This document shows positions 1 to 14,031 of a DNA stretch of 64,000 nucleotides, piece by piece. This stretch comes from Dromaius novaehollandiae (taxonomy: Eukaryota; Chordata; Aves; Casuariiformes; Dromaiidae). How positions within the stretch are numbered: position 1 is the first letter of the stretch; each line of letters opens with the position of its first letter. The stretch covers positions 92,505,820 through 92,569,819 of the forward strand of contig NC_088099.1 of the NCBI RefSeq assembly GCF_036370855.1. The letters run 5' to 3'. The position numbers were made by a program, and so were the translations under genes. The notes beneath the pieces were generated by a model, which had not been told where the DNA came from, searched no databases, and saw only the letters and a list, made by a program, of their open reading frames with translations.

Positions 1-2837
1 TTATTTTGACCTCCCGAAAAAGAAATGCAACAGTGGCATCCTGTGGCCTGAGCAGTTAATGACAAGTGTGTCTTGTGTAGGGCAGCATTTGTCACCGGGT
101 TCTTTTAGCGAGTGGTACATGGATCAAGTCTTTTCTAAGCAAGCTTACAAGAGAAGTGCATAATATTTCATGCACACACCGTGCACATTTTCCACCTGAA
201 GTGTAAAACGAAGAGCTGCTATCCATTTTTATTCACTTGAACTTGAGTGTTCTCTCTGTCTCTCTCTCAAAAAAGAAAAAAAAAACAAAACAAAGAAACC
301 CCCAGCACATTTGGCCTCCCACAGTTTTACTGTTTTTGGATTGGATGAACGCTATTTCTTTAACTGTAGCAACTTCACCCTCTCTTCCCTCCCCGTAAAA
401 TGAAAGAAGGAAGCTCCACAGAAATGATAAAAACAAAAAAGTATATTTAACATATAACTTCCCATTGTGAGAAGAAACACTCTTCATGCATAAGAAAAGC
501 AGAGAGTATGAGGCATTAGAGCTGCAAGTGTTGAAGGAAATACCATCATCCCCATTCTTCCTTTACCTCAGGACAGGAAAACCGATTTCAGCTGGGCCTT
601 TCTACTCAGTGAGTGATCTAACCACCAATTTACCTTATATTTTGCTGCTCATTTTCCTACCAAATCCTTAGGTGTGGGGACAAAGCGGATGATTTCAGTT
701 ACTCACCTAAGAGACAGGACTTACGTGTTTCAGTCTTTGTTCTGCTGAACATTGCTCATAAGACGAGGAATAGAGGAGAGACTGAGAGTGTCCTTTTTTG
801 AAATAATCCATTGTTTAGTGCAGTATACTTGGCCTAGAAATAACTGTTTCAGGAAAGTCCAGTGGAGAGAAGACAAATAAGGGTTGCTTTTCCTTGGTTC
901 CACATCACATCCAAGTGCTCACTCCTTCCCTGCCTCCCACACACTGTGTGCGTGCCTGTCTCTGAGTTTCCCGAAGCTGTAGCCTTCCCTTGTTTAACCA
1001 GGACAGACCTGTGTTTTGCTACCCCCTCACCCGCGGGTAATGGCAGCGGTGATCAACAGGCTTCCTCAGAGCTTGCAGGCGCGTTCCTGAGCAACCTGCG
1101 GGCTCGCCTGGACACCCTGCAGCAAATTGTCCCTGCGGGAAGCTGCCGATAGCAGCTCTTCTTCCTCTTCCCTTCCCCACTGTAGAGTGACTCCTGTTCT
1201 GGGAAAGGGGAGATGTGAAGGTGGCGTCTTAAAGCCCATTCCTCCCTCCTCCTTACCTTCCACATCAGACTTGGACGAGTAAATGCTACCGAATGCTCAT
1301 CACCAGGAGGGACTGGGGGGAAAACTGACCTCACCAGGGAATAAACCCAACTTCGATCATTTTAATTTTGCTTTTTTTTTCTGTGTCCAGAAGGTGCCAG
1401 CTCTGTATGTTTTTTGCACTCTGCCTTGAGAAGTGAAAAGCAGGTTACAGGCAAAGTTGTCCAGTGCCACTTGCGTGTTGAGGAACTTGTGGGCATTAAG
1501 TTTTCTGTTGAGCAGGAAGGTCACCCGGATCCCCTTCTCAGGAGCGCTGGAGTGGGAGGCAGGGGAACAGGAACAGCAGTGGGCAGGGGCTTTACTGTTC
1601 CCTTTAATAACAAATGAGAAGTCCCAAGACTTCTGTGAAATTGCTTCACTGAGCTTGCACCACGGTTTCTTGCCAGTATTAATCCCCAGGCTGTCTCTTA
1701 AAACACGCACATGCATGAAAACAAACAAATGTTAAGCCTCGCTGTGGCTCCAGCAATGTTAAACTATACTTCTTTTTGTCAGTTAAACTGACAACTAAGA
1801 TAAGAAGAGCCGGTGTCAGTATCATCTGTTGCATAACAAACCGCTTTCGACAAAAGAAGCAGCCTCCTGTCAAACGAATTTCCTTTATAACTGCCAAGGG
1901 GGCTATTTTTAGTTTCATCTGCCATGCTTTACTCCTTAATCATTCGTTTCACTCTCCTCTGTTTTTCTCTGATTTTTTCCCTTTCCCCACCAGCTCTGAT
2001 ACCAGGTACTGGCAGTAACCTGCTGCATAGGCGGCACGGGGCTCTCTTCAGTGCCCGAGCGCCCGCATCTCTGCGGCCGAACTGCTGTTTGCAGCTGTAC
2101 ACAATGGGTTGGGACCTGCCCCACCGCACCCAGTTGGGCTCTGATGTGCGAAGGGAGGGAAGCTCCAGGGAAAAACACATAAACCACCCTGAGTCTAGAT
2201 GAGGGATTTCAAAGACCAACCAGTAAGTTAGACCAGCTCTTGCCAGGAAAGGGTTTTCACAGAGGCCGTGTTCTGCAAACATGCTTTAAATTGCACTAAG
2301 GGACCTACAAATGGTGCTCAAGCAGTGTCACAGGCATACTGCATCAGGCAGTGAACTGCATGTGCCATTAGCCAAGCAAGGCTGAGTTCCCTGTTTTTTC
2401 CACCAGAGATAAAATCAGTGCTTTGGGAATAATGGTGTTTATACCATAGGTCTTGACTCTATAGTGTAGGCTGTTTTATCCTTTTGGTCTGTTTGACCCA
2501 CTGCATGCTTTGAGCCCTTTGAGCAGCAGAATGATTCTTGTCTGCTGGCTGAGATATAAAACAGAAGTCCTCCTCTCTGTAATCCATTAGAGATCTTGTG
2601 GTACTGCTTGCAAGAGGAGGAGTGTCTTAAGGCTTCAGTTGTTCTGGAAAGAACACTACTTTGTACATCATAATTCTGTTATGTCCGTCATCCTCTATAG
2701 CATCTTTCTAAAGCCTGATTCATGTTGGTTATTTTATACTCCATACCTTCTTCCTCCACAGTACAAAAAAGCCTCATGGTAGTGGGTGGTTTCTTGCCCA
2801 CAGTGCTTTTGTAAAGGTACGAGTTGCTGCAATACTC

Positions 2838-2990
2838 ACTTTATAGCTGGATTTGAGGAGCGCAGAGGCCACGTGAATTGCCCAGTGTCAAATAGGAAGC
2901 GTGTGACAGCATGGGGAGTTATGCCTTGGGGAGTTATGCCTTGGTCCCCCAAGTGAACAGCACAGTCGCAGAGTTAGTGCATTAACCTGT
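2838..2990 (-). mobile_element. MIR/CORE-SINE-like remnant
   Basis: The plus strand shows, in order, an ACTTTATAGCTGG block, GAGGAGCGCAGAGG, GTGAATTGCCCAGTGTCA, AGGAAGCGTGTGACAG and a TCCC-AGT-CTAACC-like end. This is the reverse complement layout of the tRNA-derived SINE seen as MIR in mammals (GGCAAGTCACTTAAC...CCTCAGTTTCC...TGTAAAATGG). It is heavily diverged, and a 15 bp tandem repeat (2913-2942) interrupts it. Confidence 0.5.
2913..2942 (+). repeat. 15 bp tandem repeat, 2 copies
   Basis: GGGGAGTTATGCCTT occurs twice head to tail with no mismatch (2913-2927 and 2928-2942), inside the MIR-like remnant. Confidence 0.9.
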
Positions 2991-5900
2991 TCTCAGAAAG
3001 GGACAGAGTTCACATCAAGAAGTAGTCACTAGAAATGGTCACCTTTAATCATCAGTGTTTTCTTAACAAAACTGAGTTTTCAGATCACACAAAATGTTTG
3101 CAAGAACATGCTGTGTATTATCTGTGTGCCGCTACAACTAGCGTTGGTTACCCCTGCTGTGGTAAACACTTCCATGCAGTTCTCCAGGCTGACATAAAAC
3201 TGTTCCTGCTTTTCTTTTCCTCTTTATTGCATCCCTTTTGTCTGTTTAACTTTTTGCTTTCTCTCAGCTTTCTTTATCGGGGTGTTGGTGAGCTTTATTT
3301 CTGATTCTGCCATTTTCAAGCCACTGCATTAGATTTGGTTTTGGAAGTTACAACTGGGGGAAGCCCTAGGAGCAGAACTGATTTCATCTTTTGGAAGATG
3401 CTTGAAAGTCTGCCAGAAACCTGCCAGGTTGTTGATGGCTTGTGACATAAAAAAGCAGATGAGCGTGGGTTCCTAATAGTTCAAGGTCTGTTGCAAACAG
3501 GATTGAAACATGGTTAGCAGTAAGGGCTTCTTAAAGAGATAAAAATTACTGTGGATATTCAGACTCACAAGCATATTTCAGCCATCGTTGTGGAATCATT
3601 TTAGCTTCACGTGCATCCCTTGGATTTTGCCTCTCTTACTCAGATTTTCTTTGTCAGTGCTTTCATTCCTGTTCATCTGTCACGTTCCTTGCCCAGGTGC
3701 CTGGAGGCAACTTTCCGTTCTGCTCTTGTGTGTTTGCACGTGTGGCATCCCTGTTCCCCTGCCACCTCCGTGGGTGTGGAGCCTGTCTTTCGGTCATTTA
3801 TCCCACTGGTTAGTAGTCCAGTTTTCTGCCTTTGTAGCCACATATCATTCTAGAAAAAGGTCAGGTTGCATCTTCTGCTGAATCAGTGGCATGAGAAGTA
3901 GTAAGAAGGTTCCTGGCCAAGAGCCTGGAAAAAAAGTCACGTAGGTTCCACAGGTGAAGAGTGTCTGACCTTCCAAATTTTTCATAGCATGTTTAGAGGT
4001 TTGGGGCAGAGAAGTCAGGAAGAAATGTGAACTCCACCTTCAAAATGGATCTGAAATGAGAAAGGCCAGTATTCCTCTCACACAGTGTAAAGGGTCTCTA
4101 TGTCAAAGACATCATCAGCTGAACGCGTATAAGAGGTTGCCAGCAATCATTAAGCTCAATCAGTCTTATTCCTGAGGCCACAATAACAGCTGTGGGTTAT
4201 TTAAACAAAGCAATGCTGGGCAAGCGGGAGAGGAAAACTGAAGAGAAGAGGTTCTGCTATAAACACTCACCCCACCGTCACCCAAACTACACGGTAACGT
4301 AGAAACTGGGTCAGAGACACCCTTCCCCCAACACTCTGTCAAAGTTATTTGAGCTTCTATTGAAACCATCACAATAGAAGAGTTTGGCTCGTGCATTCGC
4401 TCAGCAAAACTGATTTGTGTTTCTCGGTTCAGACAAAGCTGCTCGGTAATTTTCCATGCAAGTACAATGCAGCAGTTCAGCTGATCCCCGAGAGTTATTT
4501 CTTGGTGATTTGCCTTTCATTTAATAAGGCACCACTGCTTTTATTTACTGTCTGTAAATGCTGAATCTCTGTTTAGAAGCCTTAAGCCTCTCTTTTGCTG
4601 TATTAATTTAGGAACTGTACTGCTAGCCTTCATTCAGAGTTCAAAAGATTGCTTTAAGGCCATTGAGATGTCACGTGTTCTGTTGTCTTACTGATGATAT
4701 AAATCTAGGTTAATTAGTTTATTTGCTTCTAAAATAATTGAATTAAATATATTAGTTTGAATCTATTCAAACCATACTTCCTAACACAGCCCTTCTGGAC
4801 TCTTACAACTGCCCTTTTTAATCACATATTTAAGTCTTTCATCATTGTTTACAGCTGTCCTAGTAGCAGCCTCAACCTTTTCATGTGCTCTGTCTGCTGG
4901 CTTTTTGTTTTGGTTTTTTTGGCTGCTTTCGGGGTGTCCTGGTGGCTTCACTTTCTCCTGAAAAGGAAACCAGCCTGCTCTTTACACTCACATAATGCCT
5001 GTCTGCACAGGTTGTAAGCAAGCACAGATCCTGGGAGCCTAGCTACCAGAAATAATATTAGTTGGCTGTGGTCGTAAGCACTTGCTCAAAAAGACACTAG
5101 TGAAGTGAAATAACAGGCTCCAGGGGATGAACCTGTTTTCTAATACCTGATAAATACATTCTCTAATTTCACTGCCCCCCTCCATTGCCCTGAGTGTGTA
5201 CTTTCACAGAATGAGCATGTATTATGTCACTTTTTTTTTCCTCCTTACGTAAAATGCCACTTGTTGCTTGTGAAGTGCCTGACTCGATGGGCAGTGCTGC
5301 CAGGAGGTGTCTGGGGCACCGACCAGGCCATGAAGCCAAGAAGGTTATTTGGGCCGTGGCTGCTAGGAGTTACGCTGTGACTAGCCAGGGAGTGCAGCAT
5401 CTGCATCAGACGTCCCGGGGGTGGTGGGGGAGAAGGGGAAGAAATGCAGCTTCCTTGCTTCCTCTGCAGCTTAGTCCTAACTCTAGGTATTGCAAAATAC
5501 TCACTGTTATCTGGCAGCAGCGAGACTCTTCTACCCATTCATGCCTGGCTCGCTTCTGATTCTTCATCTTACTGTGTGCGCTAAGAAAAAAAGAAAAGGA
5601 AAAAAGAGCCCACTTTGTGAATTGATTTCAACAGGGAATGTTTTTTGAGCTACATGTTGATCATATGTTCTTACCTTTCTCAAACAGACGTGCTTCATGA
5701 AACTATCCAGGTCGATATATCTTCATTGCATTCTCGCTACCAAAAAGAAACTCTTGCCATCACACCCTGTTGCCCAAATGAATAAACTAAAGAAATATTT
5801 TGGGGACAAACTTAAGAAGGGAAGCTATTTGCATCCTGAAGTTTGACAGCAGAGTGACTTCTTGTGTTGTCAGGGCTAATCATTTTCCAGTCCTGTCTCT

Positions 5901-8900
5901 GGCAAATACTCTATCTCTAATAATCAAGTCAGTGCATATGACAGAGTTTTTTGACAGGGCAATAGTTCTTAATAATTTAGTAACATCACGCAGGCACAGA
6001 AACAGAGTTATAATTAGCTCTTGTCCCAAAAGTTGGAAGAGCTTTTCAGTTCATTGGAGGCTGCTGGCCAATTCTCTTATCTAATTGGATGAAGTTCCTA
6101 CTTTCTCCCATTTGTATGATGTCTGCTTTTACACAAACTCATTAAATGCAGCTGTACTCAAAGTTTATAACAACAGCCTCAGTGAAGACCAAGCAGAAGT
6201 TTAATAGCAGTTCTGTTCTCTCTTTTTCATCTGATCTTGGTCCATTTTGGTGGTTGATGCATGCCCAAACTTCTTTCTTTAGCACCTAATTCTCCCCCCT
6301 CCAGGTTTTTATTATGAATTATCTTAATAATTAGAAAGCAGACAAATTACATGAGGTTCATCTGCTGTTTCGAAATTTGAGAGTTTACAGCTTGCTTTCA
6401 AGGAAGATAAAGTTTAAAGCAATTACTTTTTTCTGTGACATATACAGAAATGATTTTTTGGCTTCATTTTAAAGTTGGAGTTAAGGCGCAGTCTAATAAT
6501 TGTTACATTATTCTTTAAATCTACAGAGGCATTAACCTGACTATACAGATAGAACCGATCAGCACTGTAGTTAACATTATATCAAGCTTTTGCATTTAGA
6601 TGGACTGCAATTTTTTGGCAAAATAAATGTATCTTTCAAAATTTTCACCTCTTTCGGTATGACTGTTTTTTTCTTGATCTTGTGTGTAATTTTTTAGTAG
6701 ATTATATAAAATAAAATATATTAGAAAATCTCCATTTTCCAGAACTTGAATTTGTCTCACTTTATTGCCTGCATATATTCACATCACATTTTTGAGGAAA
6801 GATTTACCCCAGACTTTCTGCAATACAGATACATCAGTTTTAAAAGCGATTTCATAACTTTCATGGATTTTTTCCCCTTCCACCAGGAATCTATTCCAAG
6901 ATTTCCTAGGGAACTTCCAGCTGTATCATTTCCTTCCTCTACTATGTTCCATCTTCCCACCAGACAAGGGCAGGGAAGCTGGGGGAGGTGGGGAAACTCA
7001 GGGAAAAAGTTGCATCACAACATTGCTTGTTGTGTGAGGGCGCCTACCTTTAATGGTAAATGCTCTCTATATAGCTCAATGGCAGGGAGACCTGTCTGAC
7101 AATAAAGAGGACATTCTTCAGCTCCATGGTCTTAAGTTATAACTATGGGTGTGCAGAGATCTGCGGTGCAGAAGTGGGGAGGCAGAAAAGGAGCACAGTG
7201 AGACATCAGTGGAAGGATTCGAAGGGACTCCCTCCTAAGCCAAACTCCACTAATGAGGAAAATCTCCTTCTGTTGGCGCCCTATCCCCTAGCATCTACAT
7301 CCCCTTTAGTTCGTTGTGCTCTCCCTGCTCCGAAGGTCAGTAAAGGCTTGACTCCTGTGAGGTTCACAGCACCCTTAGCTCTCTCTAGGGTTTTAAGACG
7401 CAAACCATGCAGAACTGAAGCCCTTACGTGAGTAGGGAGGTAGGAGGAAGGTGGGACCTCCCCACGCACCTGCATCCTACTTGCTCTTGCTCTTCCCTGT
7501 GCTACTGTAGTCCTCCCTCAATTCTCATGATCATAAAGAGGTGCTGTAGTTGAATGTTTTGTTTCTGTTCCTGCCAAAGTATGAAAAGCGAGCAGCATTT
7601 GAAACTGAGTTCTTGGTTATTGCTGTCAATAGACCTTTACAGCAAAGTTCACGCATGCAGATTGATTGTGGTTCTTCTCAATGATGACTCAAACAGGTGG
7701 TTAATAATTGACTGTTTCAATATAAAACTTAATGTCAGTATGACTCACAAGCAATTTTGACTAATAAATGCCTTTACTAGAAAAACAAAACCTGTTAACC
7801 TCTCTTTGGTTCTGGATAGTTGGTTCTGTTTCTAGACTATTATGTGCTTAGCTCCTGTTTGGCCAAATATAAAATAAAGGCATTCTTCTTGCTTAGTTTC
7901 CAGCAGCTCTCATTGTTTTCATCTGGGGCTGCTGCCCCAAGCATGCATTAGGTAAGCTTGCCTGACATTTATAAGTGAGAACATTTAGGTCTCTCTTACC
8001 AAATAAAGGTAATTTTTATAACTGACTTCTACCATCCTGTATCTTCCAAAGATGCAAGCTTCTTTTTATAGGAAATACTTCATGTATTAAAGGGGCTCAT
8101 ACAGTGCCAGAACATTTGTTTTGCCAGCTACAGTCATCATGGGCACATCATTAAAATGACAGTGGTAGCTGCTCCATGCTGTCTATTTTTGTAGTGTTTT
8201 GACAGAATTCAAGACATGAATATATGTTTGTGCTACTCGTCATTGGTGAATTATACCCTTTAACTGGATGGGTCAGGTAGACAAATAGGTGTGGTCTTTG
8301 GGAAGTGAAAATGACTTCTTCCATTTGTGGTTTTCAGCTTGTTTGTACACTGCTTTTGTTCAAAGTAGCATCAGTTGGTGAAGATTAAGGAAAAAGTGAT
8401 GAGTTATTTTCCCAACACTTGAGTGAGTGGTGATAGTTGTCGGAGGATGTGATGACAGAAGAAAAGCGTGTTTTAATTTTGTTTTTTTGAAGTGGGTGGG
8501 GGTGGGCAAATGGATGCTCAAGACACATTAATGAAGTTATGTTGACAACTGTTAAGTGTGAAGTCTGTCATGTATCTCATTGCAATGAATGTGTCTTTAT
8601 GAGCAAACTCTGCACTAGAGACATCTGTGCAATTGTCAGCTGTAATTAAAGAAAAGGATGACTCGGCAGTGGACATACAGTTTAAAATGAAAGGCAGGAT
8701 TTTTTTGTGTAGGTGTGTATACCTCTGCTTGCCAAAAGCAACATATTTTCTGCCTAGAGATTCTTTCCAAGTAGCTACTAAATTGAAAAAAAAAAGAAAC
8801 GAGCTTGGGATTTTGTGTTTTTAAATTTTCTCCTATAAGAGAGAAACAGAATTTTTTAGAACAAGTGAATAGAAACCCTTTTCCACCTTGCCCTTGTTGA

Positions 8901-11296
8901 TGGCGTTCTCCAGATGCATAAAGAAATGAGCTCCCTAAAGACTGGGGGGAAAATCTGAGGTAAAATGTCACTTGTCAAGTGTGCAGAATCAGCAAAGAAA
9001 CTGGTGCCGCCTGGGCTGGGGTACATCTGTGTCTGCATATCTTGTGCTCACCGGTGGTACATGTCACAGCTGCGTGTTGTGTCCCATTTTCCTAATACCT
9101 TTGCAACTGTATCGTGGTTTTTGGTGCTGCTTTCAAAGGGGCTTACAAGTATTGTAATGGGTTTTGTTGGCATGAGGGATGAACAGGACTGGGGACTGTT
9201 CGCTGATGTTTTTGAGCCCTCCACTACAGTCATTTGGAACTGAAGAAATGTGAAGATATTTGAAGAAATCACCCCATTTTTTTCAGGCAGTTGAATAAAC
9301 CCGGGTAACAGTTAAAACTGCTCTGCAGTGTGATCGGTGACTCCACTCACAGCTCAAGCACTAAAACACAGCCAATTGGTATCAGTGGGAGTTTCACAGT
9401 AGGTGGTGGTGGGAACAGTTAATATCAAGTCAGTATCCTGCCTTCAAGAGTGTTTGATGTGGGCAGGAGACTGGACCTGTCTGAACCACAGATGCTGTCT
9501 CATCTCGAGTCGGAGGTAGCCCTACGATTTCTTTCTTTCTGTGTTTCTCAAATATCTTTTATGACCTCTGGGCTGGCCTTACTTTCCCCTGCTCCATCTT
9601 GGCAGCAAACGCAGAAGCAGACGCAAAATAGCCGCAGTGAAAACTAATTCCAGAACTGGAAGCTGTGACTCGGATACAGCTGGAAATGGTGCCGCCTATC
9701 TTTCCCCAGTTAAAGATTGATTTTATGTCTCTGATTAAAACGCGGGGGGCGATTCAGCGTGGGGATGATTTAGGTGGTCCACAGCTAGAGTGGAGGGCTT
9801 GCTAGGTGCCTCGTCTGTGAGGATGAGGAATGAGGAGGAGGTAAAAGTGAGCACCTTTGTTTAGAATACATCTGTTTCTTTTTCATGATCACATTTTTAA
9901 AGTGTAAAATACACCAGTTTCCTTTAGAGCTATGTGTTGGGAAAAGCTGTGTTCTGTTAACAGCAAATGAGTTACATAATGCGAAGAATGTTTGCAAAGC
10001 CTGTAGAGCAATAACAGCTGCTTTTGTAAGGGCAAAAAAACCTATAAGGTTTCAAAACCATAGCAAGATGAGCTTTTTTTTTTTTTTAAGGGTTGGATGA
10101 GAGGAAATCAGTAATGTGTAGAGAGTGCTGAGTGGAGCAGACACCTCACCTGTTTATTCCTGGGTGGAGAGGGAATTCAGAGTTAGACGCCAGATGGAAA
10201 GCAAACTCCAAACTGCATGAACCTCTAGCCAGTTTCCTTCGGCAACATTAATTTACAGTCTCATGGGGGAACACCTTGGTTTTCTGCCAGTTTTGACTCT
10301 GAGCAAAATTGTAAGAGGACAGAGCGGTGCAGTCAGCAGTGGCTTTTGGGCCATGGCACCCATGCAACCAGGTAGATGGCTTCGGCTGGGAGGTGGGCTA
10401 TGGGCTGGCTGCACCGAAGGAATTACACCGTCTGTCTGCACCCGGGGTCCCTGGGGAAAAAGCGTCCATGTACAGTCATGCTAACGCGGTCCTGCTTCTG
10501 CGCTGACCAATGGACATATTGCAGGATGCCGGCCTCTGCACGCTACAGAAGGTGGCTTGCCAAAGTCGTCGCTCCAGGTTACCGGAAAGGTTTGGCATTG
10601 CTGGACTCTGCCAGTAGGTTGCCTTTTGTTTGGGGGACGCTGAACCTGTCGGAAAAACTAAAATCATTTTGGTTTGCCTATGTGGGCTCACACAGTAACA
10701 GGCGTGGAGGCATCATACACCTCAGCTTCAGTGAGTGATACCATCTCAAAGAAAGCATATTTCCAAACTGACCTGTAAAATGTCGGAGTGCCTCCTGCAG
10801 CACTTTGGTTTGCTCTCCAGTCTTTCGTGGTTTTCCTTCCAGACTATCCAGGTGTCACAATGTCCCTCTTGCCCGCCTGGTAGTTCTGAGCTCTGGGCTC
10901 AAGATAGCTGATCAAAAGTGTGCTTTTTGAAGTAATATGAAGTAATCGCACGATGTGTTTAAATAAATGCATGACACAAAGAGCTGTGCCAGTGTAATCC
11001 TTGTTGGGTCAAACTGACTTTTTTTTTTTCTGGTAAGTTAACCTTCTGCCATAAGGTTTTAGGGTGAATGGGCTGAAGCCTGTTTGTGCCATTCTAAGTA
11101 GATGATGCTTGGTCAGGGGTTATTTGTCCTCCTGTCACCAAGGTAAACACCATACCATGCGCTGCTGTGGCAGAAATGCAATGAGGTGTCTCTGCATGAT
11201 ATGGATGAAATCAGTACAGCTGGGTGATCTAGTAATGCAGAGATCCAGGGCTTATGATCACAGTAGTATGGCCTGAGTTGTGAACATTGGTCTGTG

Positions 11297-11325
11297 CTAA
11301 CCAATCTGCTAACTAATCTGCTAAC
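11297..11325 (+). repeat. 12 bp short tandem repeat, about 2.4 copies
   Basis: CTAACCAATCTG, then CTAACTAATCTG, then CTAAC: two units with one difference plus a partial third. Confidence 0.75.
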
Positions 11326-13083
11326 AGTGTCACCAGCATATTTCTCCTCACCCACTGAAGGGACATTAGTGTTCCTGGAGAGGTGAGAACAATTAATATT
11401 CTGGCAGGCACAGGTGGGAAAGGGGAAAGTTTTGAAATCACTAACTGGATAAATTGAGGATCAGTAATCTTTTTATGGTGGGACTGTGCAGGTGGGGAGA
11501 GGTTTAAACCTCAAGAAAGTGCCTGAGTAAGGCATTGGGGAGCATCTCTGACCACGTAGGCAGGTAACTGCCTGTGGCTTACTGGGTAGACAGAGAAAGG
11601 AAAAGTTGTTACCACTGGGGTGGTAACAGCTTTTCAGTTTAATCTCCGAATAATTAGATGGACTAACTTTCATTTCTGTCACCTGTGGCTTATATAAAGC
11701 TTTGCACCAGTACTGCTGCAGCTGCATGTTTTTGTCTGCATGACTATGACCTTGCTTGAGTTGGGTGATTTCAAAGTTTCTGACTCAAATCAAGACATTG
11801 CATTTTCTGGTGGTCAAACTTAGCCAGAAACACTTTTCAGTATATGACGAGGAGTATACCTGAATGCTGAGAAGTCCTGAAGAAATTGGATGCTAATGGT
11901 TTTTACTGACTAGCATTTTTACCCTTTTGAGTTTTTAGAGAGCTATATTGAATGTCTTCAGTACTTGCATGCAGTTTCCATGAGGTGCAGTAAGCTAAGC
12001 TCTATGATGAGATGCTTCGCTATTCTCAGGTCCTGAAGCATATGTTACACTTCCCTGCTGCATGTCACACGGCAGCAGCTTATCAAACCTGGGTTGTTGT
12101 ATCTTGATGTATAGAGGCCTCTGAGCAACACTGGAGAACGCTAGCTCTTTGCTTGTGACTTTTTCTGAAGGTTTTCACTTTGCAGAATCAGTATAGAATA
12201 CAGTTCTGTGTTGTGTCCATCGCCATGATGTTGACTGGTCTTTTGGGGGCTCCAGACAAAGAAGAAATACCGTAACGGAACTGAAATGTTTGAATGGAAG
12301 CTAAGCGCTGTCCTTCTTTTGCTGCCAGCAGCATAGGTGCTTTTTCTGCATGGAGTTAGTACACAAGTTGCATTGTATTTATAGAAAGTTCTTACTGGTC
12401 TTCTTCCAGGTATTGCATGTGGTAAGTTCCATTTAGATGTGATTTTTCCCAGTGTCTCATTTGGAGCCTACAGTACTCGGCAAACTGACCTGGAATGGGT
12501 GAGATGTGAGTTGACTGACCTACTAAATCTGTGCTCCCTGGGAGCCCGAGCTATGATAAAAGAGAAACTTAGACTAAACCACGCTCTTTAAATGATCTCA
12601 CTTGAGGTGCTGGCTTGCAAACACACCACCCTGAATGTTGTAGGAAGTGTGACAGGGTGCTGGGAGGGCTAGTTACACTATGAAACCCTGAGCACCTGAT
12701 TTTAACTGGTCTCCTAGCTGTCGAAGCAAGGATACAGTTCTTCCAACTTCTATCTGGATGGTCCAGACAGACCAAGAACCAGCTGTAGCTACTCTTAATC
12801 TCACCCCTCAAAGACCTACCCCTGTGCTGACTTTATGGGTAGCCTGTGGAGACTCGCTGGTAAAGGTTAGGCCCCCAAAGGTGAATGTTATAATTACATT
12901 CCTGCTCAGAGCCCCTTAGGTTTAACAGGAACCTGGTATGAGTGCAAGCCTCCACCTACTATTTCATAACATATATCACATCTTTCAAAATTTTTGATAT
13001 TAGCTTGAAAAATATCACAGCTTAAAAAAATCATACATTTAAAATTTTATGTGTTTCTGTTGCATAAATCCGGAAGGTGTAAG

Positions 13084-13118
13084 TTTTTTTTTTGTTTTTT
13101 TTGTTTTTTTTTTTTTTT
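13084..13118 (+). repeat. Poly(T) tract
   Basis: Thirty-five bases of T with two single G interruptions, about 320 bases beyond the BCL2 cleavage site. On the minus strand it is an A-run. No retroposon body is evident next to it. Confidence 0.85.
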
Positions 13119-13451
13119 AAAGCATCTCTGCTACCAAGGAGATTAGAAAGGTGGGGTTTTTTCTTTTTTAGGAAATCTCAGACTTAGTTGTATTCCCATG
13201 GTTCTAGGGTCTATGGCTTTACAAACACCATAATACATTTCAATTCAGAGAAAAGAATCAGGTGGTTCAGCAGTACTTCCACAGAGTCACTGCAGCTTGA
13301 AGATGTTAATACAGAGCAGAACGTGTCAACAGCATGACCAGGAAGGAATGATTATATTTTGTTTATGGGGTTACACTCATAGATGCTTGTGTAGATTTTT
13401 ATCAAGGAATCCTAAACAATTCAAATGCAAAACAAGTAACTCACAGTGTGC

Positions 13452-13457
13452 TTTATT
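13452..13457 (-). promoter_or_regulatory. BCL2: Distal poly(A) signal AATAAA of BCL2
   Basis: TTTATT on the plus strand reads AATAAA on the minus strand, followed by GCACACTGTGAG. The same arrangement (AATAAAG, then ACAGTGTGAG) closes the human BCL2 mRNA, and the preceding bases up to about 13495 also match. Cleavage is expected 10-25 bases further on, near 13,436. Confidence 0.88.
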
Positions 13458-14004
13458 ATTTCTCCACAATATTAACTAGACAGACACAGAAAGTTTAATG
13501 GCAGCATGTTCTTTTAACATTTTAAAGACAAAGAACAACATAATCATATTAAATGATGATAAACTGACAAACTACATTACCATACATACATCATCCGAAG
13601 GTACTGGATAAACGATATCTGCTTATGTACATTTATGCTGGTGATAATTAAAATTCAAATATTCAGAAGAAAAAGAAAAAATGTGCTATTTAAATTATAA
13701 AAATATACAGTTTTTTGTGTGGAATTCCTAATGCTGTATAAATTGGTGAAAAGGATTTCATTGTGGAACGAAGCTCTGTTAACTCTTAGCATAGGATTGC
13801 GTTTTAAAACAAATGCAGATTAAATTGGCTCTTTTGGCGTCCTTTTTTTAGCCTTGTTTGAAAGAGATAGAAGTGAGAAACAAAGCTGGGTTTTTGCAAT
13901 GAGAAAGAATTTTTATACTCATAAATCAAAAGATGTTTAATTTTTCATATAGTACTGAGCCATTAACTTGTAATACAAATGAAACATTTTGCTAGCTTGT
14001 TTAA

Positions 14005-14031
14005 AGAGAGAGAGAGAGGGGGGGAAAAAAA
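14005..14031 (+). repeat. (AG)n / G-run / A-run purine tract
   Basis: A 27-base pure purine run: about seven AG units, then seven or eight Gs, then seven As. It lies in the distal BCL2 3' UTR, where the mRNA strand reads T-run, C-run, then (CT)n. Confidence 0.85.

Larger units (their letters stand above)
1..5800. other. Intergenic DNA downstream of BCL2, distal part
   Basis: No exon recognised. Reading frames here reach about 123 codons at most, lack recognisable domains, overlap each other on both strands and look random. Visible content: a TC/A-rich simple stretch at about 250-296, a MIR-like remnant near 2.84-2.99 kb carrying a 15 bp tandem repeat, and T-rich single-copy DNA. In human the next gene on this side is PHLPP1 (convergent with BCL2, about 140 kb away). 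Nothing here can be assigned to it. Confidence 0.7.
5801..13435. other. Intergenic DNA downstream of BCL2, proximal part
   Basis: No exon recognised. The stretch from about 5.86 to 6.6 kb is AT-rich with several TAATTA/AATTAG homeodomain-type cores and looks like conserved non-coding DNA. The rest is single-copy sequence with T-runs (10,074-10,088; 13,084-13,118) and one short tandem repeat (11,297-11,325). Transcription past the BCL2 poly(A) site would run through the right end. Confidence 0.65.

Noticed and set aside
1..13435. Possible PHLPP1 terminal exons, expected on this side of BCL2
   Set aside because: No frame resembles the leucine-rich repeat, phosphatase or C-terminal parts of PHLPP1. 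In human the two genes are far apart.
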